From NCBI GenBank assembly GCA_028622995.1, contig JAJQJQ010000020.1, positions 930,001 through 994,000 of the forward strand: a stretch of 64,000 bases of DNA. Direction: 5' to 3'. Positions 47,785 through 60,800 of this stretch are shown here, piece after piece. The translations under genes and the position numbers were made by a program. Below the pieces are notes generated by a model. That model had not been told where the DNA came from, did not search any database, and saw only the letters and a list, made by a program, of their open reading frames with translations. Source of the stretch: Panagrolaimus kolymaensis. Taxonomy: Eukaryota > Nematoda > Chromadorea > Rhabditida > Panagrolaimidae. Within the stretch, counting starts at the first letter, position 1. The number at the start of each line of letters is the position of its first letter.

Positions 47785-48855
47785 GTTACAAATGTTTGTA
47801 ACTTATTCTTGTCAACTGCTTTACTCAATGCAAAGTTTCCAGAAAGTGGCAAAAAGTTGGTTCATCTTCCATTATTTACTTCAAATGAGATTGTGGATGT
47901 TATTGAAATGTCAAATTGGGTTATTCATCAATGGTTAGAACATCATCGAATTCCTGATATTCATCATTTATCTCTTCATTGCGGAATCAATCTTCTTCGA
48001 ATAGCTGCCTTCTTTCAATTTAATCATCTTCTAAAAGCTCTTGAAAAATGCATTGAAAAGCAAATTACACCTGAAAATCTCATTCAAGCTTACCGAATTG
48101 CTCAAGTCACGGATGCTAAACTTGCTCAACGATTATGGCATCAAATTTTAACAGATTTCGCATTGTTATGTGAAAATAATAGCTATGCTTATTTGTTTCA
48201 TGAAGAAATTAATGAATGCTTCAACGGTTCTAAATTGAACATTAAATGGATTTATGATAAAGATGTGTTGAGAGAATACAAACGGGTAAGATTTTTGAAT
48301 GATATAAAAACAATTACACCCTTTGCATAAAGCTTTGACATTTATTTTTGATCTTTTTTATATTAAAATTTTTTTTAGTTAAGAAAAGTGCTTTTGAACG
48401 TTGATTCCCATCATGAAGAAATCGATCACTACCTTGGATCAGAAAGATTTGGAGCTTTTGGAACACAAAATCAATCAAGAATCCCACAAAGCGTGATCAT
48501 TGCACAAGCTGGATGGACTTCAATTGGTACAACGAAGAAGGTTGATATCTATGATTATTACCGTGAGAAATGGCTTGATGACATTAAGGTTTCATTTGAA
48601 GAAGAAAAATCTCGAGCTTATCATGGTTTAACACCAACCAGTCGTGGAATTTTATGCATGGGCGGTTTTAATGGTAAAAATTATTTCCGTTCTACAGCAT
48701 TTCTTGATTTCAATACATGCCAATGGAAACCAATATGTGCTATGGTTGAGCCACGATGTTAACTCGGTATGGAAAAGATTGACGATGATAATATAATCGT
48801 TGCTGGTAGTTCTAAAATATTTAAAAAACCAGCTAAAATTTATTCTTCGGATCCT
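47785..48855 (+). pseudogene. BTB-BACK-kelch gene, truncated by nonsense and satellite
   Basis: Exons 47785-48285 and from 48379 are joined in frame. The first encodes the end of a BTB domain (LPLFTSNEIVDVIEMSNWV, LLRIAAFFQFNHLLKALEKC) and a BACK domain (ENLIQAYRIAQVTDAKLAQ). The second begins kelch propeller (YDYYREKW, GILCMGGFNGKNYFRSTAFL, CQWKPICAMVEPRC), then has an in-frame TAA at 48760-48762. The same frame continues kelch-like after the stop (LGMEKIDDDNIIVAGSS, KPAKIYSSDPV) and then enters the satellite. Intact relatives act as cullin-3 substrate adaptors with five or six kelch repeats; here under half a propeller remains. The start exon was not identified. Confidence 0.75.
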
Positions 48856-51800
48856 GTTCAAGATAAAATTATTAGAAAAATATATAAAAAAACCAGCTAA
48901 AATTTATTCTACGGATCCTGTTCGAGTTCAACGGATTCGTTCGATTAATTTACTAACTGTATTGCCTTTCAAGAGGTCAAATGTTTAAGATAAAATTATT
49001 AGAAAAATATATAAAAAAACCAGCTAAAATTTATTCTTCGGATCCTGTTCGACTTCAACGAATTCGTTCGATTAATTTACTAACTGTATTGCCTTTCTAG
49101 AGATCCAATGTTTCAGACAAATAAAAAAAATATATAAAAAAACCAGCTAAAATTTATTCTTCGGATCCTGTTCGATTTCAACGGATTCGTTCGATTATTT
49201 TACTTACTGCATTGCCTTTCAAGAGGTCCAATGTTTCAGACAAATAAAAAAAATATATAAAAAAAACCAGCTAAAATTTATTCTTCGGATCCTGTTCGAC
49301 TTCAACGAATTCGTTCGATTAATTTATTTACTGGATTGCCTTTCAAGAGGTCAAATGTTTAAGATAAAATTATTAGAAAAATATTTAAAAAACCAGCTAA
49401 AATTTATTCTTCGGATCCTGTTCGACTTCAACGAATTCGTTCGATTAATTTACTAACTGTATTGCCTTTCAAGAGGTCAAATGTTTAAGATAAAATTATT
49501 AGAAAAATATTTAAAAAAACAGCTAAAATTTATTCTTCGGATCCTGTTCGACTTCAACGAATTCGTTCGATTAATTTACTAACTGTATTGCCTTTCTAGA
49601 GATCCAATGTTTCAGACAAATAAAAAAAATATAAAAAAAACCAGCTAAAATTTATTCTTCGGATCCTGTTCGACTTCAACGAATTCGTTCGATTAATTTA
49701 CTAACTGTATTGCCTTTCAAGAGGTCAAATGTTTAAGATAAAATTATTAGAAAAATATTTAAAAAACCAGCTAAAATTTATTCTTCGGATCCTGTTCGAC
49801 TTCAACGAATTCGTTCGATTAATTTACTAACTGTATTGCCTTTCAAGAGGTCAAATGTTTAAGATAAAATTATTAGAAAAATATTTAAAAAACCAGCTAA
49901 AATTTATTCTTCGGATCCTGTTCGACTTCAACGAATTCGTTCGATTAATTTACTAACTGTATTGCCTTTCAAGAGGTCAAATGTTTAAGATAAAATTATT
50001 AGAAAAATATTTAAAAAACCAGCTAAAATTTATTCTTCGGATCCTGTTCGACTTCAACGAATTCGTTCGATTAATTTACTAACTGTATTGCCTTTCAAGA
50101 GGTCAAATGTTTAAGATAAAATTATTAGAAAAATATTTAAAAAACCAGCTAAAATTTATTCTTCGGATCCTGTTCGACTTCAACGAATTCGTTCGATTAA
50201 TTTACTAACTGTATTGCCTTTCAAGAGGTCAAATGTTTCAGACAAATAAAAAAAATATATAAAAAAACCAGCTAAAATTTATTCTTCGGATCCTGTTCGA
50301 CTTCAACGAATTCGTTCGATTAATTTACTAACTGTATTGCCTTTCTAGAGATCCAATGTTTCAGACAAATAAAAAAAATATAAAAAAAACCAGCTAAAAT
50401 TTATTCTTCGGATCCTGTTCGACTTCAACGAATTCGTTCGATTAATTTACTAACTGTATTGCCTTTCAAGAGGTCAAATGTTTAAGATAAAATTATTAGA
50501 AAAATATTTAAAAAACCAGCTAAAATTTATTCTTCGGATCCTGTTCGACTTCAACGAATTCGTTCGATTAATTTACTAACTGTATTGCCTTTCAAGAGGT
50601 CAAATGTTTAAGATAAAATTATTAGAAAAATATTTAAAAAACCAGCTAAAATTTATTCTTCGGATCCTGTTCGACTTCAACGAATTCGTTCGATTAATTT
50701 ACTAACTGTATTGCCTTTCAAGAGGTCAAATGTTTAAGATAAAATTATTAGAAAAATATTTAAAAAACCAGCTAAAATTTATTCTTCGGATCCTGTTCGA
50801 CTTCAACGAATTCGTTCGATTAATTTACTAACTGTATTGCCTTTCAAGAGGTCAAATGTTTCAGACAAATAAAAAAAATATATAAAAAAAACCAGCTAAA
50901 ATTTATTCTACGGATCCTGTTCGACTTCAACGAATTCGTTCGATTAATTTACTAACTGTATTGCCTTTCAAGAGGTCAAATGTTTCAGACAAATAAAAAA
51001 AATATATAAAAAAACCAGCTAAAATTTATTCTTCGGATCCTGTTCGACTTCAACGAATTCGTTCGATTAATTTACTAACTGTATTGCCTTTCAAGAGGTC
51101 AAATGTTTCAGACAAATAAAAAAAATATATAAAAAAACCAGCTAAAATTTATTCTTCGGATCCTGTTCGACTTCAACGAATTCGTTCGATTATTTTACTT
51201 ACTGCATTGCCTTTCAAGAGGTCAAATGTTTCAGACAAATAAAAAAAATATATAAAAAAAACCAGCTAAAATTTATTCTACGGATCCTGTTCGACTTCAA
51301 CGAATTCGTTCGATTAATTTACTAACTGTATTGCCTTTCAAGAGGTCAAATGTTTAAGATAAAATTATTAGAAAAATATTTAAAAAACCAGCTAAAATTT
51401 ATTCTTCGGATCCTGTTCGACTTCAACGAATTCGTTCGATTAATTTACTAACTGTATTGCCTTTCAAGAGGTCAAATGTTTAAGATAAAATTATTAGAAA
51501 AATATTTAAAAAACCAGCTAAAATTTATTCTTCGGATCCTGTTCGACTTCAACGAATTCGTTCGATTAATTTACTAACTGTATTGCCTTTCAAGAGGTCA
51601 AATGTTTCAGACAAATAAAAAAAATATATAAAAAAAACCAGCTAAAATTTATTCTACGGATCCTGTTCGACTTCAACGAATTCGTTCGATTAATTTACTA
51701 ACTGTATTGCCTTTCAAGAGGTCAAATATTTCAGACAAATAAAAAAAATATATAAAAAAACCAGCTAAAATTTATTCTTCGGATCCTGTTCGACTTCAAC

Positions 51801-54800
51801 GAATTCGTTCGATTAATTTACTAACTGTATTGCCTTTCAAGAGGTCAAATGTTTCAGACAAATAAAAAAAATATATAAAAAAACCAGCTAAAATTTATTC
51901 TTCGGATCCTGTTCGACTTCAACGAATTCGTTCGATTATTTTACTTACTGCATTGCCTTTCAAGAGGTCAAATGTTTCAGACAAATAAAAAAAATATATA
52001 AAAAAAACCAGCTAAAATTTATTCTACGGATCCTGTTCGACTTCAACGAATTCGTTCGATTAATTTACTAAATGTATTGCCTTTCAAGAGGTCAAATGTT
52101 TAAGATAAAATTATTAGAAAAATATTTAAAAAACCAGCTAAAATTTATTCTTCGGATCCTGTTCGACTTCAACGAATTCGTTCGATTAATTTACTAACTG
52201 TATTGCCTTTCAAGAGGTCAAATGTTTAAGATAAAATTATTAGAAAAATATTTAAAAAACCAGCTAAAATTTATTCTTCGGATCCTGTTCGACTTCAACG
52301 AATTCGTTCGATTAATTTACTAACTGTATTGCCTTTCAAGAGGTCAAATGTTTCAGACAAATAAAAAAAATATATAAAAAAAACCAGCTAAAATTTATTC
52401 TACGGATCCTGTTCGACTTCAACGAATTCGTTCGATTAATTTACTAACTGTATTGCCTTTCAAGAGGTCAAATATTTCAGACAAATAAAAAAAATATATA
52501 AAAAAACCAGCTAAAATTTATTCTTCGGATCCTGTTCGACTTCAACGAATTCGTTCGATTAATTTACTAACTGTATTGCCTTTCAAGAGGTCAAATGTTT
52601 AAGATAAAATTATTAAAAAAATATTTAAAAAACCAGCTAATATTTATTCTTCGGATCCTGTTCGACTTCAACGAATTCGTTCGATTAATTTACTAACTGT
52701 ATTGCCTTTCAAGAGGTCAAATGTTTAAGATAAAATTATTAGAAAAATATTTAAAAAACCAGCTAAAATTTATTCTTCGGATCCTGTTCGACTTCAACGA
52801 ATTCGTTCGATTAATTTACTAACTGTATTGCCTTTCAAGAGGTCAAATGTTTAAGATAAAATTATTAGAAAAATATTTAAAAAACCAGCTAAAATTTATT
52901 CTTCGGATCCTGTTCGACTTCAACGAATTCGTTCGATTAATTTACTAACTGTATTGCCTTTCAAGAGGTCAAATGTTTCAGACAAATAAAAAAAATATAT
53001 AAAAAAAACCAGCTAAAATTTATTCTACGGATCCTGTTCGACTTCAACGAATTCGTTCGATTAATTTACTAAATGTATTGCCTTTCAAGAGGTCAAATGT
53101 TTAAGATAAAATTATTAGAAAAATATTTAAAAAACCAGCTAAAATTTATTCTTCGGATCCTGTTCGACTTCAACGAATTCGTTCGATTAATTTACTAACT
53201 GTATTGCCTTTCAAGAGGTCAAATGTTTCAGACAAATAAAAAAAATATATAAAAAAACCAGCTAAAATTTATTCTTCGGATCCTGTTCGACTTCAACGAA
53301 TTCGTTCGATTAATTTACTAACTGTATTGCCTTTCAAGAGGTCAAATGTTTAAGATAATATTATTAGAAAAATATTTAAAAAACCAGCTAAAATTTATTC
53401 TTCGGATCCTGTTCGACTTCAACGAATTCGTTCGATTAATTTACTAACTGTATTGCCTTTCAAGAGGTCAAATGTTTAAGATAATATTATTAGAAAAATA
53501 TTTAAAAAACCAGCTAAAATTTATTCTTCGGATCCTGTTCGACTTCAACGAATTCGTTCGATTAATTTACTAACTGTATTGCCTTTCAAGAGGTCAAATG
53601 TTTAAGATAATATTATTAGAAAAATATTTAAAAAACCAGCTAAAATTTATTCTTCGGATCCTGTTCGATTTCAACGGATTCGTTCGATTATTTTACTTAC
53701 TGCATTGCCTTTCAAGAGGTCAAATGTTTCAGACAAATAAAAAAAATATATAAAAAAAACCAGCTAAAATTTATTCTACGGATCCTGTTCGACTTCAACG
53801 AATTCGTTCGATTAATTTACTAACTGTATTGCCTTTCAAGAGGTCAAATGTTTCAGACAAATAAAAAAAATATATAAAAAAACCAGCTAAAATTTATTCT
53901 TCGGATCCTGTTCGACTTCAACGAATTCGTTCGATTAATTTACTAACTGTATTGCCTTTCAAGAGGTCAAATGTTTAAGATAATATTATTAGAAAAATAT
54001 TTAAAAAACCAGCTAAAATTTATTCTTCGGATCCTGTTCGACTTCAACGAATTCGTTCGATTAATTTACTAACTGTATTGCCTTTCAAGAGGTCAAATGT
54101 TTAAGATAAAATTATTAGAAAAATATTTAAAAAACCAGCTAAAATTTATTCTTCGGATCCTGTTCGACTTCAACGAATTCGTTCGATTAATTTACTAACT
54201 GTATTGCCTTTCAAGAGGTCAAATGTTTAAGATAAAATTATTAGAAAAATATTTAAAAAACCAGCTAAAATTTATTCTTCGGATCCTGTTCGACTTCAAC
54301 GAATTCGTTCGATTAATTTACTAACTGTATTGCCTTTCAAGAGGTCAAATGTTTAAGATAAAATTATTAGAAAAATATTTAAAAAACCAGCTAAAATTTA
54401 TTCTTCGGATCCTGTTCGACTTCAGCGAATTCGTTCGATTAATTTACTAACTGTATTGCCTTTCAAGAGGTCAAATGTTTAAGATAAAATTATTAGAAAA
54501 ATATTTAAAAAACCAGCTAAAATTTATTCTTCGGATCCTGTTCGATTTCAACGGATTCGTTCGATTATTTTACTTACTGCATTGCCTTTCAAGAGGTCCA
54601 ATGTTTCAGACAAATAAAAAAAATATATAAAAAAAACCAGCTAAAATTTATTCTACGGATCCTTTTCGACTTCAACGAATTCGTTCGATTAATTTACTAA
54701 CTGTATTGCCTTTCAAGAGGTCAAATGTTTCAGACAAATAAAAAAAATATATAAAAAAACCAGCTAAAATTTATTCTTCGGATCCTGTTCGACTTCAACG

Positions 54801-57800
54801 AATTCGTTCGATTAATTTACTAACTGTATTGCCTTTCAAGAGGTCAAATGTTTAAGATAAAATTATTAGAAAAATATTTAAAAAACCAGCTAAAATTTAT
54901 TCTTCGGATCCTGTTCGACTTCAACGAATTCGTTCGATTAATTTACTAACTGTATTGCCTTTCAAGAGGTCAAATGTTTAAGATAAAATTATTAGAAAAA
55001 TATTTAAAAAACCAGCTAAAATTTATTCTTCGGATCCTGTTCGACTTCAACGAATTCGTTCGATTAAATTACTAACTGTATTGCCTTTCAAGAGGTCAAA
55101 TGTTTAAGATAAAATTATTAGAAAAATATTTAAAAAACCAGCTAAAATTTATTCTTCGGATCCTGTTCGACTTCAACGAATTCGTTCGATTAATTTACTA
55201 ACTGTATTGCCTTTCAAGAGGTCAAATGTTTAAGATAAAATTATTAGAAAAATATTTAAAAAACCAGCTAAAATTTATTCTTCGGATCCTGTTCGACTTC
55301 AACGAATTCGTTCGATTAATTTACTAACTGTATTGCCTTTCAAGAGGTCAAATGTTTCAGACAAATAAAAAAAATATATAAAAAAAACCAGCTAAAATTT
55401 ATTCTACGGATCCTGTTCGACTTCAACGAATTCGTTCGATTAATTTACTAACTGTATTGCCTTTCAAGAGGTCAAATGTTTAAGATAAAATTATTAGAAA
55501 AATATTTAAAAAACCAGCTAAAATTTATTCTTCGGATCCTGTTCGACTTCAACGAATTCGTTCGATTAATTTACTAACTGTATTGCCTTTCAAGAGGTCA
55601 AATGTTTCAGACAAATAAAAAAAATATATAAAAAAAACCAGCTAAAATTTATTCTACGGATCCTGTTCGACTTCAACGAATTCGTTCGATTAATTTACTA
55701 ACTGTATTGCCTTTCAAGAGGTCAAATGTTTCAGACAAATAAAAAAAATATATAAAAAAACCAGCTAAAATTTATTCTTCGGATCCTGTTCGACTTCAAC
55801 GAATTCGTTCGATTAATTTACTAACTGTATTGCCTTTCAAGAGGTCAAATGTTTCAGACAAATAAAAAAAATATATAAAAAAACCAGCTAAAATTTATTC
55901 TTCGGATCCTGTTCGACTTCAACGAATTCGTTCGATTAATTTACTAACTGTATTGCCTTTCAAGAGGTCAAATGTTTAAGATAAAATTATTAGAAAAATA
56001 TTTAAAAAACCAGCTAAAATTTATTCTTCGGATCCTGTTCGACTTCAACGAATTCGTTCGATTAATTTACTAACTGTATTGCCTTTCAAGAGGTCAAATG
56101 TTTAAGATAAAATTATTAGAAAAATATTTAAAAAACCAGCTAAAATTTATTCTTCGGATCCTGTTCGACTTCAACGAATTCGTTCGATTAATTTACTAAC
56201 TGTATTGCCTTTCAAGAGGTCAAATGTTTAAGATAAAATTATTAGAAAAATATTTAAAAAACCAGCTAAAATTTATTCTTCGGATCCTGTTCGACTTCAA
56301 CGAATTCGTTCGATTAATTTACTAACTGTATTGCCTTTCAAGAGGTCAAATGTTTAAGATAAAATTATTAGAAAAATATTTAAAAAACCAGCTAAAATTT
56401 ATTCTTCGGATCCTGTTCGACTTCAACGAATTCGTTCGATTAATTTACTAACTGTATTGCCTTTCAAGAGGTCAAATGTTTAAGATAAAATTATTAGAAA
56501 AATATTTAAAAAACCAGCTAAAATTTATTCTTCGGATCCTGTTCGACTTCAACGAATTCGTTCGATTAATTTACTAACTGTATTGCCTTTCAAGAGGTCA
56601 AATGTTTAAGATAAAATTATTAGAAAAATATTTAAAAAACCAGCTAAAATTTATTCTTCGGATCCTGTTCGACTTCAACGAATTCGTTCGATTAATTTAC
56701 TAACTGTATTGCCTTTCAAGAGGTCAAATGTTTAAGATAAAATTATTAGAAAAATATTTAAAAAACCAGCTAAAATTTATTCTTCGGATCCTGTTCGACT
56801 TCAACGAATTCGTTCGATTAATTTACTAACTGTATTGCCTTTCAAGAGGTCAAATGTTTCAGACAAATAAAAAAAATATATAAAAAAAACCAGCTAAAAT
56901 TTATTCTACGGATCCTGTTCGACTTCAACGAATTCGTTCGATTAATTTACTAACTGTATTGCCTTTCAAGAGGTCAAATGTTTAAGATAAAATTATTAGA
57001 AAAATATTTAAAAAACCAGCTAAAATTTATTCTTCGGATCCTGTTCGACTTCAACGAATTCGTTCTATTAATTTACTAACTGTATTGCCTTTCAAGAGGT
57101 CAAATGTTTCAGACAAATAAAAAAAATATATAAAAAAAACCAGCTAAAATTTATTCTACGGATCCTGTTCGACTTCAACGAATTCGTTCGATTAATTTAC
57201 TAACTGTATTGCCTTTCAAGAGGTCAAATGTTTCAGACAAATAAAAAAAATATATAAAAAAACCAGCTAAAATTTATTCTTCGGATCCTGTTCGACTTCA
57301 ACGAATTCGTTCGATTAATTTACTAACTGTATTGCCTTTCAAGAGGTCAAATGTTTCAGACAAATAAAAAAAATATATAAAAAAACCAGCTAAAATTTAT
57401 TCTTCGGATCCTGTTCGACTTCAACGAATTCGTTCGATTAATTTACTAACTGTATTGCCTTTCAAGAGGTCAAATGTTTAAGATAAAATTATTAGAAAAA
57501 TATTTAAAAAACCAGCTAAAATTTATTCTTCGGATCCTGTTCGACTTCAACGAATTCGTTCGATTAATTTACTAACTGTATTGCCTTTCAAGAGGTCAAA
57601 TGTTTCAGACAAATAAAAAAAATATATAAAAAAACCAGCTAAAATTTATTCTTCGGATCCTGTTCGACTTCAACGAATTCGTTCGATTAATTTACTAACT
57701 GTATTGCCTTTCAAGAGGTCAAATGTTTAAGATAAAATTATTAGAAAAATATTTAAAAAACCAGCTAAAATTTATTCTTCGGATCCTGTTCGACTTCAAC

Positions 57801-60800
57801 GAATTCGTTCGATTAATTTACTAACTGTATTGCCTTTCAAGAGGTCAAATGTTTAAGATAAAATTATTAGAAAAATATTTAAAAAACCAGCTAAAATTTA
57901 TTCTTCGGATCCTGTTCGACTTCAACGAATTCGTTCGATTAATTTACTAACTGTATTGCCTTTCAAGAGGTCAAATGTTTCAGACAAATAAAAAAAATAT
58001 ATAAAAAAAACCAGCTAAAATTTATTCTTCGGATCCTGTTCGACTTCAACGAATTCGTTCGATTAATTTACTAACTGTATTGCCTTTCAAGAGGTCAAAT
58101 GTTTCAGACAAATAAAAAAAATATATAAAAAAACCAGCTAAAATTTATTCTTCGGATCCTGTTCGACTTCAACGAATTCGTTCGATTAATTTACTAACTG
58201 TATTGCCTTTCAAGAGGTCAAATGTTTAAGATAAAATTATTAGAAAAATATTTAAAAAACCAGCTAAAATTTATTCTTCGGATCCTGTTCGACTTCAACG
58301 AATTCGTTCGATTAATTTACTAACTGTATTGCCTTTCAAGAGGTCAAATGTTTAAGATAAAATTATTAGAAAAATATTTAAAAAACCAGCTAAAATTTAT
58401 TCTTCGGATCCTGTTCGACTTCAACGAATTCGTTCGATTAATTTACTAACTGTATTGCCTTTCAAGAGGTCAAATGTTTAAGATAAAATTATTAGAAAAA
58501 TATTTAAAAAACCAGCTAAAATTTATTCTTCGGATCCTGTTCGACTTCAACGAATTCGTTCGATTAATTTACTAACTGTATTGCCTTTCAAGAGGTCAAA
58601 TGTTTAAGATAAAATTATTAGAAAAATATTTAAAAAACCAGCTAAAATTTATTCTTCGGATCCTGTTCGACTTCAACGAATTCGTTCGATTAATTTACTA
58701 ACTGTATTGCCTTTCAAGAGGTCAAATGTTTAAGATAAAATTATTAGAAAAATATTTAAAAAACCAGCTAAAATTTATTCTTCGGATCCTGTTCGACTTC
58801 AACGAATTCGTTCGATTAATTTACTAACTGTATTGCCTTTCAAGAGGTCAAATGTTTAAGATAAAATTATTAGAAAAATATTTAAAAAACCAGCTAAAAT
58901 TTATTCTTCGGATCCTGTTCGACTTCAACGAATTCGTTCGATTAATTTACTAACTGTATTGCCTTTCAAGAGGTCAAATGTTTAAGATAAAATTATTAGA
59001 AAAATATTTAAAAAACCAGCTAAAATTTATTCTTCGGATCCTGTTCGACTTCAACGAATTCGTTCGATTAATTTACTAACTGTATTGCCTTTCAAGAGGT
59101 CAAATGTTTAAGATAAAATTATTAGAAAAATATTTAAAAAACCAGCTAAAATTTATTCTTCGGATCCTGTTCGACTTCAACGAATTCGTTCGATTAATTT
59201 ACTAACTGTATTGCCTTTCAAGAGGTCAAATGTTTAAGATAAAATTATTAGAAAAATATTTAAAAAACCAGCTAAAATTTATTCTTCGGATCCTGTTCGA
59301 CTTCAACGAATTCGTTCGATTAATTTACTAACTGTATTGCCTTTCAAGAGGTCAAATGTTTCAGACAAATAAAAAAAATATATAAAAAAAACCAGCTAAA
59401 ATTTATTCTACGGATCCTGTTCGACTTCAACGAATTCGTTCGATTAATTTACTAACTGTATTGCCTTTCAAGAGGTCAAATGTTTAAGATAAAATTATTA
59501 GAAAAATATTTAAAAAACCAGCTAAAATTTATTCTTCGGATCCTGTTCGACTTCAACGAATTCGTTCTATTAATTTACTAACTGTATTGCCTTTCAAGAG
59601 GTCAAATGTTTCAGACAAATAAAAAAAATATATAAAAAAAACCAGCTAAAATTTATTCTACGGATCCTGTTCGACTTCAACGAATTCGTTCGATTAATTT
59701 ACTAACTGTATTGCCTTTCAAGAGGTCAAATGTTTCAGACAAATAAAAAAAATATATAAAAAAACCAGCTAAAATTTATTCTTCGGATCCTGTTCGACTT
59801 CAACGAATTCGTTCGATTAATTTACTAACTGTATTGCCTTTCAAGAGGTCAAATGTTTCAGACAAATAAAAAAAATATATAAAAAAACCAGCTAAAATTT
59901 ATTCTTCGGATCCTGTTCGACTTCAACGAATTCGTTCGATTAATTTACTAACTGTATTGCCTTTCAAGAGGTCAAATGTTTAAGATAAAATTATTAGAAA
60001 AATATTTAAAAAACCAGCTAAAATTTATTCTTCGGATCCTGTTCGACTTCAACGAATTCGTTCGATTAATTTACTAACTGTATTGCCTTTCAAGAGGTCA
60101 AATGTTTCAGACAAATAAAAAAAATATATAAAAAAACCAGCTAAAATTTATTCTTCGGATCCTGTTCGACTTCAACGAATTCGTTCGATTAATTTACTAA
60201 CTGTATTGCCTTTCAAGAGGTCAAATGTTTAAGATAAAATTATTAGAAAAATATTTAAAAAACCAGCTAAAATTTATTCTTCGGATCCTGTTCGACTTCA
60301 ACGAATTCGTTCGATTAATTTACTAACTGTATTGCCTTTCAAGAGGTCAAATGTTTAAGATAAAATTATTAGAAAAATATTTAAAAAACCAGCTAAAATT
60401 TATTCTTCGGATCCTGTTCGACTTCAACGAATTCGTTCGATTAATTTACTAACTGTATTGCCTTTCAAGAGGTCAAATGTTTCAGACAAATAAAAAAAAT
60501 ATATAAAAAAAACCAGCTAAAATTTATTCTTCGGATCCTGTTCGACTTCAACGAATTCGTTCGATTAATTTACTAACTGTATTGCCTTTCAAGAGGTCAA
60601 ATGTTTAAGATAAAATTATTAGAAAAATATTTAAAAAACCAGCTAAAATTTATTCTTCGGATCCTGTTCGACTTCAACGAATTCGTTCGATTAATTTACT
60701 AACTGTATTGCCTTTCAAGAGGTCAAATGTTTAAGATAAAATTATTAGAAAAATATTTAAAAAACCAGCTAAAATTTATTCTTCGGATCCTGTTCGACTT

